Assembly: GCA_964561105.1 (NCBI GenBank)
Contig: CAZLOH010000023.1
Span: 14,025 to 78,024 of the forward strand
Source of the DNA: JADLHS01 sp964561105
Lineage (GTDB): Bacteria > Verrucomicrobiota > Verrucomicrobiia > Limisphaerales > JADLHS01
Reading direction: 5' to 3'
Length of the DNA stretch: 64,000 nucleotides
Shown: piece by piece, positions 15,590-23,142 of the stretch
Position numbering within the stretch: position 1 is the first letter of the stretch
Layout of the letters: the number at the start of each line of letters is the position of its first letter
Notes under the pieces: model-generated
What the model saw: only the letters and a program-made list of their open reading frames with translations
Databases searched by the model: none
What the model was told of the DNA's origin: nothing
Made by a program: the position numbers and the translations under genes

Positions 15590-15832
15590 GTCTGACTAAT
15601 GTGGACTTGGTTCGCAAAGCCGAAGTTGCCCGAACCGCGCGCGGGATCAAGCACGCGGAAGGTTCGTATCCGGTCGCGAAATTAGAAGGTGGCGCGCTGC
15701 TTTCAGTCCACACGCATGGCCGAAGGACGCAAAGAGGTGATCGAGAAAAATCTGCGCCTCACCCTTTTCGTCGCCGGTGATGTGTCTGGCGCACCAAGTG
15801 ACGAATTCCTGAAGCATTTCCCGATTCGGCAT
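15590..15832 (-). pseudogene. Remnant of a large DNA methyltransferase, N-terminus joined to motif I
   Basis: From ATG 15832 a good N-terminus is read (MPNREMLQEFVTWCARHITGDEKGEAQIFLDHLF in pieces, typical of large single-chain type IIL-like methyltransferases). Identity is lost after about 50 residues and that frame stops at 15647. In another frame, 15666-15601, the minus strand gives RVLDPARGSGNFGF, a DNA methylase motif I with the usual Cys changed to Arg. So the gene has lost about a hundred or more codons and its frame. It is a decayed neighbour or predecessor of the present R-M system. Confidence 0.6.
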
Positions 15833-16197
15833 GGCAGGGTTTTACACGAGGGCGGCGCGGGCGGCAATGACTGCGTTGATGGCGTTACGGGACAACACGA
15901 CGTTTCCCGGAGCGCAACCTTCACGTCGCTTCACGCTGGATGGCAAATGGGACGTGGAAGTGGCGTGAACGCCGCGCTCCGCAGCTCCGTCATGGGCGAC
16001 ATCTTTGTAGGGTGCGATCGTGGATTTTGATTTAGCTCCGTCAGGAACGGCATAGTCCGATGATATCGCGCCTACGGAGCTTTGGCCCATTTCTCGGACT
16101 ATTCTGCAGAGATGTCGCGCCGAACGGCCCTGGGCGAAGCATCAAAACTGCGGCCACGGGAACGGGTCGAGAACGGGTTCAAGCTGGATGCCGGATG
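15833..16197. other. Gene-free stretch with palindromes
   Basis: No supported gene. It holds a GGCGTGAACGCCGCGCTCC motif at about 15962-15980, related to repeats at 33.9 kb, an AGCTCCG/CGGAGCT inverted repeat at 16034-16081, and the right copy of the 20-bp direct repeat at 16145-16164. Confidence 0.55.
16145..16164. repeat. 20-bp direct repeat, right copy
   Basis: Identical to 13833-13852. Distance between copies is 2312 bp. Confidence 0.8.
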
Positions 16198-16680
16198 TCA
16201 TTTCGTGCGATAGGGCGGGCCTTGCTCCTTTGCCGAATAAAAGTGCGCCGCATCCGCCTCTGCGTGTTCCGGCAGCGGCTTTCGCAACGGGGCGGGATTC
16301 GGCGGTTCATAAGGCGGATACCCAGGCGATGAGGATGGCCGAATACAATCCTGTGTCATCAGTTCTGCGCGTCGGGATAATGATGGGGCACGCCAGAGGC
16401 GATGACGAGTGAGCCTTTCTCGAAGTTCGCTGCGACTTCGAGGTTCTTGGCGAGGAGTTGGGCGAGCAAATTCTTTTTTGGCGCTGAAGCCGTAGGTGGC
16501 TCGCTTCGTAGAGTAATCTGTCAGGGTAGCTAACTCCCCACTGCCGATGCCACCCCACGGGGCGAGGACGGCAGCATCCGCGAAGCGGTGCAGCGAGACT
16601 GTTGTTCTAACTGTGTCCAGCGCGGCGTGGGCGTCCTTGAGCGGATTCGCGCCGGGCAGTTTGCCGTGCAGATTAAGCTG
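16198..16680 (-). pseudogene. C-terminal remnant of a large DNA methyltransferase-like gene
   Basis: The minus strand reads GANPLKDAHAALDTV, then a foreign-looking stretch of about 30 codons, then RATYGFSAKK. A frame change at the A6 run gives NLLAQLLAKNLEVAANFEKG ... ASGVPHHYPDAQ. A second change returns to the first frame with LMTQDCIRP and a tail ending AAHFYSAKEQGPPYRTK. The blocks resemble, in order, the C-terminal end of type IIL-like DNA methyltransferases. The insert is bounded by CGCTTCG and CGAAGCG and may itself be a repeat. Two frameshifts and the insert mark it as dead. Confidence 0.5.
16337..16361. repeat. Gene-tail motif, copy A
   Basis: Core GATTGTAT on the minus strand within TGATGACACAGGATTGTATT. 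Related copies are 18186-18210 and 19414-19438. Copies A and C remain similar for about 65 bp. Confidence 0.6.
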
Positions 16681-16696
16681 GAAGATCGCTCGCATT

Positions 16697-17590
16697 TCAA
16701 AATTCCAAATCACGGCATTTGTCATCGAGTGCTGCGACGATGCGCTGCACCTGGGAGGCTTCTAACTTCGTCCCTTGGCCACGCAAGTACTTCGTGAGAT
16801 AACCGGCATTCATCACCTTTACCGGGAAGTTACCTTTGGTCTCAACATACCAACCGGGAATCGTGACTACTGCTTCGACCAAGACGGATTCCGCCGTGCG
16901 CTTGGATAGGAATTCCGACAGCCAACGAGCATTGCGCTCCGCCTGCGGGATGGTTTCAGCATCATACCCGCGGGGAAAACCCAGCCCTTTGCCATCGTAA
17001 GCGACAACGTGTTCTGGTTTGCCGTTACGGCTCCCGCGCCGGCGCCGGGCCTTGGTTTCAATCACAAATACCCCCCGAACGCCCACTGCAATGTGATCAA
17101 TATTGCCAATCTGCTCCTCTACCAAGTCGTGAAAAATGCGATAGCCTGCGTCAGCAGCCTCGTGCAAAGCCTCGGCCACCGCTTGCTCTCCCCGCAGACC
17201 GAGCCGAACATTGCGCCCTTCATCCAAACTGCGGAAGGCACGTAACACCTGCCACGCTCCCAAGCCTGCCAGCACTGCAAACAGTGCCAGTGCCAACGCC
17301 GACCACGCCGCAGGAACGTTATTGCCCAAAAACAAGCCTAGCGTAAGAGCGCACACTCCACCCGCTAAGCAAAGCGAACACGCCAGGAGAAGTTGGCCCA
17401 AAATCCGGTCCTGTAGGTTCTCAAGCCGGATGCCAAGCGAGTGGCCCGCTGGCCGCAACAGTTTCTCTTGCTGCGGCGGCTTCTCCCGGTGGCTGGCACC
17501 ACGACGCTCGATAAACCAGGCGACCAGGAACACCAGCAGGGGAACAAAGCTGGCAAGCACGATTGAAATGGTTCCAGAATCAAACTTCAT
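16697..17590 (-). CDS. Membrane-anchored NERD-domain protein
   Basis: A 297-residue protein. Hydrophobic helices at about 8-26, 63-90 and 93-114 anchor it in the membrane. The NERD domain covers about 128-245: GLRGEQAVAEAL (131-142), then the nuclease-like core D165 (IGNIDHIAVG) and E178-T-K180 (VFVIETKARR). NERD is a nuclease-related PD-(D/E)xK fold whose activity is often unproven. It follows the NYN gene with a 4-bp overlap, so the two form an operon. It lies beside R-M genes and remnants, in a region that looks like a defence island. The 3' end overlaps the remnant downstream by a few bases at most. Confidence 0.85.
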   Translation of the reverse strand: MKFDSGTISIVLASFVPLLVFLVAWFIERRGASHREKPPQQEKLLRPAGHSLGIRLENLQDRILGQLLLACSLCLAGGVCALTLGLFLGNNVPAAWSALALALFAVLAGLGAWQVLRAFRSLDEGRNVRLGLRGEQAVAEALHEAADAGYRIFHDLVEEQIGNIDHIAVGVRGVFVIETKARRRRGSRNGKPEHVVAYDGKGLGFPRGYDAETIPQAERNARWLSEFLSKRTAESVLVEAVVTIPGWYVETKGNFPVKVMNAGYLTKYLRGQGTKLEASQVQRIVAALDDKCRDLEF

Positions 17591-18168
17591 AGGTGGTAAA
17601 AGACTTCGCCATCCGCCCCGATCTCGATGACTTTCTTTGCGACCAACCCTTGGATAGTGCTATGCAGTTCGGCTGGTGTGAGCGCTCTTCCAAACAAAGC
17701 GTGGATTTGTGATTCCAAGGTTGTGCGCTTTTTGGCAAGCGTTACCTGTTTGGACTTAAAGTACGCGATGATGTGATTGACCCGCTCGGCATTTTTCATC
17801 AGCACTGGGACTTCGCAAAAAGCTGCACGCCGGGCGGCGAGCGTGCCGTTGGCTTGGAAATGACCGATCAACGCGTCAAAATCCTTATCTTTGGAGATGA
17901 TGTGAAAATAGCCATGTGCGTCCACTTGCTTTGCCGCGCCAATACACTGCGCGAGCACCAGATCCAAGGCATTCTTACCGCTCCGCCCGGTTTCCACCAA
18001 GTCCACTTGTCCGGCGTACTTGAGCAGCAGCTTTACCAAGGCGACCGGAAGGTTCTTATGCCGTTCACCCAAGACAAACGTTACCTTGACTGGCTTGTTG
18101 GCAATTCGATCCAGATCAATTTCCTGAACATTTTCAAAATCAATGAAGATGTAGTTGGTGCGGGCCAT
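17587..18168 (-). CDS. NYN/PIN-like RNase-domain protein
   Basis: A 193-residue protein. The N-terminal domain (1-125) shows a NYN/PIN-like layout: YIFIDFENVQ with D10 and E12, NALDLVLAQCIG with D69, and FHIISKDKDFDALI with D94, D96 and D98, the acidic set that binds metal in this RNase fold. The C-terminal 60 residues are basic and helical, perhaps RNA binding (ALTPAELHSTIQGLVAKKVIEIG looks like a winged-helix-like end). Its stop overlaps the NERD gene start. The start codon is 5 bp after the stop of tail-motif copy B. Confidence 0.8.
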   Translation of the reverse strand: MARTNYIFIDFENVQEIDLDRIANKPVKVTFVLGERHKNLPVALVKLLLKYAGQVDLVETGRSGKNALDLVLAQCIGAAKQVDAHGYFHIISKDKDFDALIGHFQANGTLAARRAAFCEVPVLMKNAERVNHIIAYFKSKQVTLAKKRTTLESQIHALFGRALTPAELHSTIQGLVAKKVIEIGADGEVFYHL

Positions 18169-18185
18169 TGGTTCACGTAGCTGTT

Positions 18186-18210
18186 GGTTTGATACAATCC
18201 TCCGTCATCA
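18186..18210. repeat. Gene-tail motif, copy B
   Basis: The minus strand reads LMTEDCIKPTAT and stop, ending 5 bp before the NYN start. The core TGACGGAGGATTGTATCA is shared with copy C. Confidence 0.6.
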
Positions 18211-18467
18211 AGCTGTGATGGTAATCGCGCGAGGATGGTTCATTACTTTCATCTCAAAATCAAGCATCCTCATGCTGGTTTGACCAACTCCATCCGTTTT
18301 CCGCGGCGGCCATTCCCGCTTCGATAAAAAAACTTCCGTGCATTTCCGCGCCCGTGGTCAAAAAGCTGCCCTGGTCATCAAGCCCGCAATCCATCCGGTC
18401 TGGCACGGTTTTGATTCCTTTGGTGGTGGTTGTCTGGCTGGCGACTAATGATGCGGTCTGGGAGAAT
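18211..18467 (-). other. Possible gene fragment between tail motif B and the cupins
   Basis: The minus-strand frame 18508-18260 reads SQTTTTKGIKTVPDRMDCGLDDQGS ... MHGSFFIEAGMAAAENGWSW in pieces, with protein-like composition but overlapping the first cupin by about 40 bp. No family is recognised. It may be the end of a lost gene. Confidence 0.25.
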
Positions 18468-18911
18468 TCATCGCGGTGCAACTGGTGACGGTGCGGGCAC
18501 AAGTCCATGTTTAAGCAGGACCGTGTTCAACTTCTCAACATCGGGCGGCCCGCCGACATTCACGATGGTCGCCGCCTCTTCGAAGAAATCCGGGCCGAGG
18601 AGAGCCGGCGTAATGACGGCCAGTGCCTTCACCGCGGCCGGCTTCAGATTGTTGAATCCATGAACCGCTCCGCGCGGAATGAAGCAAGTTTGCCCCGGCC
18701 CGATGTCCACCGCCTTTCCCTCCACCGTGAACGTTAACACGCCTTCCACTCCGTAAATGGTTTCGTCGTATGCCTTGTGATAATGGGGCGCCGGCACCTT
18801 CGCTCCAACCGGCACTGTGAATTCAAACATCGCAACCGCGCCGTTCGTGTCGGCCGCTTCGAGCAGAAATCGGATGCCGATTTGCCCGACGCGGATGATT
18901 TCGGTTTTCAT
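18468..18911 (-). CDS. Cupin-domain protein (first)
   Basis: A 147-residue single-domain cupin starting MKTEIIRVGQ; an upstream GTG at 18926, overlapping the previous stop, is an alternative. Metal-site motif 1 is HYHKAYDETIYGVEGVL (two His and Glu) and motif 2 is IGPGQTCFIPRGAVHGFNN, so a metal ion can bind. Substrate is unknown. It follows the second cupin directly and the pair form an operon. The two are diverged paralogues. Confidence 0.8.
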   Translation of the reverse strand: MKTEIIRVGQIGIRFLLEAADTNGAVAMFEFTVPVGAKVPAPHYHKAYDETIYGVEGVLTFTVEGKAVDIGPGQTCFIPRGAVHGFNNLKPAAVKALAVITPALLGPDFFEEAATIVNVGGPPDVEKLNTVLLKHGLVPAPSPVAPR

Positions 18912-18922
18912 CCCGGTTCTAC

Positions 18923-19393
18923 TCACTGGAGCGGCGGCCCGACGAACTCGATTCCATATTCCGCCGCGGTGGCCTTCAACGCCTGCAGGGCGTCGTTGGA
19001 TGGCAATCCGGCCGGCTTTGGCAGTTCCAGGCGTTCCGCCGGGCGGCCCATCGCACGCACGAATCGTTCAAAATCCCCGCGTCCGGTAATGGTCAGACAG
19101 CGGCCTCCCTGTGGCGATTCGACCCGGTAAGTGTGCGGCACGCTTTTCGGCGCGAGCACGATGGTGCCGGGGCCGGCCCGCTGTTCCTGGTCCTGGACCT
19201 TCAGACGGTACTCGCCGTCCAGGACGTGGAACAACTCATCCTCGGTGCGATGAAGATGAAAAGGCGGCGAAGAACCATACGGCATCCGATGCTCAAGGAC
19301 CGAGAGGCCATCCGTGCCTTCCGCAGTGGACACACGAATCGTGACCAGCGAGTCGAGAAACCAGAGTGGATTGGCTGAGTCAGGATTGGTCAT
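18923..19393 (-). CDS. Cupin-domain protein (second)
   Basis: A 156-residue cupin: motif 1 HLHRTEDELFHVLDGEYRL and motif 2 GPGTIVLAPKSVPHTYRV, both with metal ligands. The C-terminal 35 residues are a helical tail. It begins 4 bp after the stop of tail-motif copy C, with CGGAG 8 bp before the start as a possible ribosome site. Likely a small-molecule binding or modifying protein; no pathway can be assigned. Confidence 0.8.
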   Translation of the reverse strand: MTNPDSANPLWFLDSLVTIRVSTAEGTDGLSVLEHRMPYGSSPPFHLHRTEDELFHVLDGEYRLKVQDQEQRAGPGTIVLAPKSVPHTYRVESPQGGRCLTITGRGDFERFVRAMGRPAERLELPKPAGLPSNDALQALKATAAEYGIEFVGPPLQ

Positions 19394-19397
19394 GCGT

Positions 19398-19520
19398 TTA
19401 CTCCGTCATGTTGGGCCTGATACAATCCTCCGTCACCAGTATCTGCGCGTCGAGATAATTCTTGGGCACGCCGGGGGCGGTGACGGTTGGATGCGCACAT
19501 CCAGACTTTCACTGCCGGCG
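19398..19520 (-). pseudogene. Short C-terminal tail fragment (tail motif, copy C)
   Basis: The minus strand reads TVTAPGVPKNYLDAQILVTEDCIRPNMTE and a stop in pieces, matching the SGVPHHYPDAQ ... LMTQDCIRP blocks of the remnant at 16.3 kb. No longer gene precedes it in frame; the upstream frame reads QIVVVIVAGSESLDVRI and shifts. DNA core is at 19414-19438. It is probably a duplicated 3' end of the same decayed gene family. Confidence 0.45.
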
Positions 19521-19597
19521 ACAATGACAACAACGATTTGCACTTGATCCAACTACACGTCGGTCGGCTTCGAGACGGTCGTATTCGGTGACACCGC

Positions 19598-20824
19598 CTA
19601 CGCCTCGGCCCCGTCAAGTTCCGGCGCGCCGGGCGGCAGTGCGGCGACTCGTCGAGCATAGATTTCAATCCCGGGAAGCGCGGTCAAGCCATGGGCGAAA
19701 ATGCTGACCAACACGGTCATCATCACTGCGTGCTGGATGGTGGACTCCCCCGCGTGCCGGGACTGTTGCTCCAGATAAACCAGACCGAGCACGATGGAGG
19801 CGAGACCGCGCGGGCCGAACCAGCCCATAAACAGCACCGTCGCACGACAGAGGCGCGTGCCCATGAGCGCAACCGCCACCGGCAACATCCGCACGACGGT
19901 GAGACTGAGGATGGCGTAGAGCGCATGCTGCCAGTGGATTTCCGGCCACGCGCGGACCAGCAACTGGCCGAAGAGAAAGAAGACGGAAAGGTTGAACAAC
20001 TGACCCCACTCCTCGGTGAATTCGACGCTGTGGTGGGCGGCACCTTTGAAACCAACCTGCACCGCCAGGCCAGCCACAAAGGCCGCGATGAACATGCTGG
20101 CGCCGACGGCTTCAGAACCAAGCAGAGAGAGCAAAGGCAACGCCAGAACGCCAAGTTGTTGCCCCGATTGGGTCATCCACTTCCGACGCTGCGCCTCCCC
20201 AAGCAGCCAGCCGCCAACCAAGCCAAGACTCCCGCCGACGAAGACCCCAAAGCCCAATTGCTCCACGATGAATCGCGTCAGGCGGGCACGCTCGCCGTCC
20301 ACCCCACCCGCCAGCGCAATGAAAAACAACAGGAACGGCACGGATAAACCGTCGTTCAATCCGGCTTCCACGTTCAGCGCCTGGCGGATTTTCATCGGCA
20401 CCCGCGGACTGCTGACAATGACTTGCCCCAGTCCGGCATCAGTCGGCGCAAGAATGGCGGCGAGGATTCCGGCCTCCCAAATCGAGAGTTGCCGAAAAAC
20501 GAGGAGCGCGACAACCGCCCCCAATAAGAGAGTCAACAGCATACCCGTGCTCAAGAGGCGCACCGGCAGCGCACGAATATTTTTCAAGATACCCAAGCTC
20601 GTGCGACTGGCATCGGCAAAGAGGAGCAGGACCAATCCGATCTCAGCCATAACGAGAAAAATTTCCTGGCCGCCTTCCTGGAGTTTTCGTTCCGGCCACA
20701 CGAATGCCGCCGTCATTCCGGCAACGGTGAATAAGATCGGTGGCGTCACAACCGTTCGAGCCAACCTGCCGGAGATCAGGCTGTGCAGGAATACCACCGT
20801 GATGAAAATGGCGGTGAGGGTCAT
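19598..20824 (-). CDS. Cation:proton antiporter, NhaP/CPA1-type
   Basis: A 408-residue membrane protein with about twelve hydrophobic segments. Typical CPA1 features are AAILAPTDAGLGQVI (about 128-142) and NVEAGLNDGLSVPFLLF, the two half-helices and acidic transport site, and GPRGLASIVLGLVY near the end. It exchanges Na+ or K+ for H+ at the inner membrane. The 175 bp upstream has no clear gene, though a short frame VTTRHFKLGDARFARVV runs up to a stop 4 bp before this start. Confidence 0.9.
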   Translation of the reverse strand: MTLTAIFITVVFLHSLISGRLARTVVTPPILFTVAGMTAAFVWPERKLQEGGQEIFLVMAEIGLVLLLFADASRTSLGILKNIRALPVRLLSTGMLLTLLLGAVVALLVFRQLSIWEAGILAAILAPTDAGLGQVIVSSPRVPMKIRQALNVEAGLNDGLSVPFLLFFIALAGGVDGERARLTRFIVEQLGFGVFVGGSLGLVGGWLLGEAQRRKWMTQSGQQLGVLALPLLSLLGSEAVGASMFIAAFVAGLAVQVGFKGAAHHSVEFTEEWGQLFNLSVFFLFGQLLVRAWPEIHWQHALYAILSLTVVRMLPVAVALMGTRLCRATVLFMGWFGPRGLASIVLGLVYLEQQSRHAGESTIQHAVMMTVLVSIFAHGLTALPGIEIYARRVAALPPGAPELDGAEA

Positions 20825-20999
20825 GCGTTAAAAATTCCCGGCGACAGCCACCACCCGCGCGAACCGGGCGTCTCCCAGCTTGAAGTGGCGAGTCGTCACA
20901 TCCACTCCTTTGTACACCAACCCCGCGGGAAAGCCACGCTCATTCGAGCGACGGACATTGGTTCGGAGCGGCCCGGGAACGGAGCGATCTCAAGCGGGA

Positions 21000-21503
21000 C
21001 TATTTCAAAATTAGTTCCAGATAGACGACGTCGAGCCAACGCCCGAACTTGAAACCGACCTGCTTCAGGCAGCCAACTTCCTGAAAGTGAAATTTCCGAT
21101 GCAGGGCGATGCTGGCGGTTTGTTCCGCGTCCGCGCCCGCGATGATGGCGTGATGACCAAGCTTCCGAGCGCGGCCAATCAACTCCTGCAGCAGCCGCGC
21201 GCCGACGCCGCGCCGGTGATGCTGCGGGTGGAGGTAGATGGAATCCTCCACCGTGCGCCGATATGCCGAGCGCGGGTGGTAGGGCGAAAGCGACCCCCAA
21301 CCGATCACCTGGCCATCCGTCTCGGCGACGATCACCGGATGCAACTCGCCGTGCCGCTCGAACCACTGTCGCCGGGCCTCAATCGCTTCCAGCTCCTCCT
21401 GATAGGTGCAGGTGGAATGTCGGACGTAATGGTTGTAAATGTCGTTGATGGCGACAAGATCGGCGGCGATGGCCGGGCGAATGGAAGTGATGCCGTTCTG
21501 CAT
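21000..21503 (-). CDS. GNAT N-acetyltransferase, phosphinothricin-acetyltransferase-like
   Basis: A 167-residue GNAT starting MQNGITSIRPAIAADL. The order of blocks fits the Pat/Bar subgroup: DLVAINDIYNHYV, YQEELEAIEARRQWF, GSLSPYHPRSAYRRTVEDSIYLHPQHHRRGVGARLLQELI (acetyl-CoA loop, RRGVG), then GADAEQTASIALHRKFHFQEVGCLKQVGFKFGRWLDVVYLELIL in pieces. It likely acetylates a small amine or amino-acid analogue. An upstream in-frame Met is possible but adds low-similarity residues. Confidence 0.88.
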   Translation of the reverse strand: MQNGITSIRPAIAADLVAINDIYNHYVRHSTCTYQEELEAIEARRQWFERHGELHPVIVAETDGQVIGWGSLSPYHPRSAYRRTVEDSIYLHPQHHRRGVGARLLQELIGRARKLGHHAIIAGADAEQTASIALHRKFHFQEVGCLKQVGFKFGRWLDVVYLELILK

Positions 21504-21811
21504 AACGCGACCGGAGCTTAAACATCCACCCGCCTCCAGCAATCCGGCATTTTCCGTTGGCAACACGCCTCCACCCTCACTCGATGCGACAGGAGAGTAA
21601 TGAAGCTACGCTACTGTTTTTGCAATCCGTATGTCACCTGCCCACGTTCGTTTGTTCAACCGATTGCAATTGGTCACGACCAATTCTTCCGAGTTGCTTG
21701 GATGTGACCGGGCGATGTTCCGGCGTGCTTCCGACGTCCCGTCGGAAGTTTCCCGTTCCGTCGGAGCTGAAGGCGGTCACTAACGACAAGCCGCCGACAG
21801 CACGTTACGGC
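21504..21811. other. Gene-free stretch
   Basis: No gene is supported in 308 bp. Local AT content is higher than average, and the hexamer-like CGTCGGAAG recurs. It should contain the promoter of the acetyltransferase. Confidence 0.5.
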
Positions 21812-22723
21812 TCACGGCACCAGGACCTTCAATGCCTTTGGCATCACCACAAACTGCGCGGGTGTGTGGCCGATGATCTCGCCATCCGCCTGCACCTCAA
21901 TCGGTGGATTTGCTTCCACCGCGACCGAGCGGGCGTTGAAGTAACGCAGCTTCGGATGTGAAATGCGACCACCCCGGCTCATGCGCCAGATCAGCAGCGC
22001 CGCTGCGCGTCGGCTGACCGTCTCGGCCAGGTTCACGTCCAGCAGACCATCATCCATCCTGGCGCCGGGCGCCAGCCGCATGCCGCCGCCCGAAAGCTCG
22101 GCGTTGCTCGCGCACAGCAGGAGAAAACGGTTTTCCCAACTCTGTCCGTCACAGGTCACGCGCATTTGCGGCGCGCGATATTTCAAAATCGCCCGCAACG
22201 CGCCAACCGGATAGGCCAGCCGCGGGCCAAACACACGTTTCACGCGCAAGGTTACCTGCTTCAATACTTCACCAATGATGCCAACCGAGGCGTACAGCAA
22301 CGAATAGCGAGTGACAACCGCGTCCCGTTCGCGGCACTGGATGCGGATGACGTCAAGATTCTTTGCGCACGTGCCGTTCAGGGCAAGTCGAGCCTGTGCG
22401 AGGTTGCCGATGCCGCAGAGGGTGGCGGTGTCGTTGCCCGTGCCCACCGGCACGATGCCCAGGCGCGTGTCCGCAGCGCCAGACAACAGGATGCCGCTGG
22501 CCACTTCAAACACCAAGCCATCACCGCCCACCGCCACCACGGCGTCACATGCGGTGGCCAATCCTTGCGCCAGTCGAACTGCCGCTCCTGGTTGCGAGGT
22601 GAACTGAACATTTCCCGGTACGCCGCTCAGAGGGAAGCCCGCTTTGAACTTTTCCCACCGCGCCCGGCCGCGCCCGGCACCCGCAGCGGGATTGACGATG
22701 AATCCGATTCGGTCGCCGGTCAT
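21812..22723 (-). CDS. Diacylglycerol/lipid kinase-like protein (YegS/DagK family)
   Basis: A 303-residue protein from MTGDRIGFIVNPAAG; a start 33 bp upstream is possible. The catalytic domain shows NPAAGAGRG (11-19), AVGGDG (64-69), the ATP-binding GGDGxxxE-type loop, and PVGTGND (92-98). The C-terminal half has SNAELSGGGMRLAPGARMDDGLLDV, the typical second-domain motif. It phosphorylates a membrane lipid, perhaps diacylglycerol. It is divergent from the DUF1592 gene. Confidence 0.88.
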   Translation of the reverse strand: MTGDRIGFIVNPAAGAGRGRARWEKFKAGFPLSGVPGNVQFTSQPGAAVRLAQGLATACDAVVAVGGDGLVFEVASGILLSGAADTRLGIVPVGTGNDTATLCGIGNLAQARLALNGTCAKNLDVIRIQCRERDAVVTRYSLLYASVGIIGEVLKQVTLRVKRVFGPRLAYPVGALRAILKYRAPQMRVTCDGQSWENRFLLLCASNAELSGGGMRLAPGARMDDGLLDVNLAETVSRRAAALLIWRMSRGGRISHPKLRYFNARSVAVEANPPIEVQADGEIIGHTPAQFVVMPKALKVLVP

Positions 22724-23142
22724 ACGCGCTTGAATCGGCTTCCGCTTGCGGCACATCGCCGCATTAGGTCATCCATCAGCTTCGCAATCGCTTGCGACTG
22801 ACCTCCAGATGGTAGGTGGTTGGAAACGGGATGGAACATTCACAGCGGAGTGTAGAAGCCCGGGCGAAACAGTCAACGAAGCGCGCCGTTTCGGGTGCGA
22901 CATCGCCTGCGCACTCGCTCGGCTTGGGGAAGTTGCAGCCCTCGCCGGCCCGTCATTTGCGATCTATGTCTCCGGAAGGGGAACTTGCTGTCCACGATGG
23001 ATTATGTTACGAAAGCAGTATTGCCTGGGGAAAACATCACCGCCGAAGTTTTCGCCAGTTGTTCGAAGATTGGATGCCGGGTGAAGCCCGGCTGGTTAGC
23101 CAGCTTCGAGCGCAGGTTCCGACCGGTTTTGATTACGTGAAC
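22724..23142. other. Divergent intergenic region between the lipid kinase and DUF1592 genes
   Basis: No gene is supported; a reading frame continuous with the DUF1592 gene exists but lacks a signal peptide and family similarity before ATG 23143. Promoters for both flanking genes should lie here. Confidence 0.5.

Noticed and set aside
20828..20920. Short frame VTTRHFKLGDARFARVV ending 4 bp before the antiporter
   Set aside because: Too short and no start with support; may be chance.
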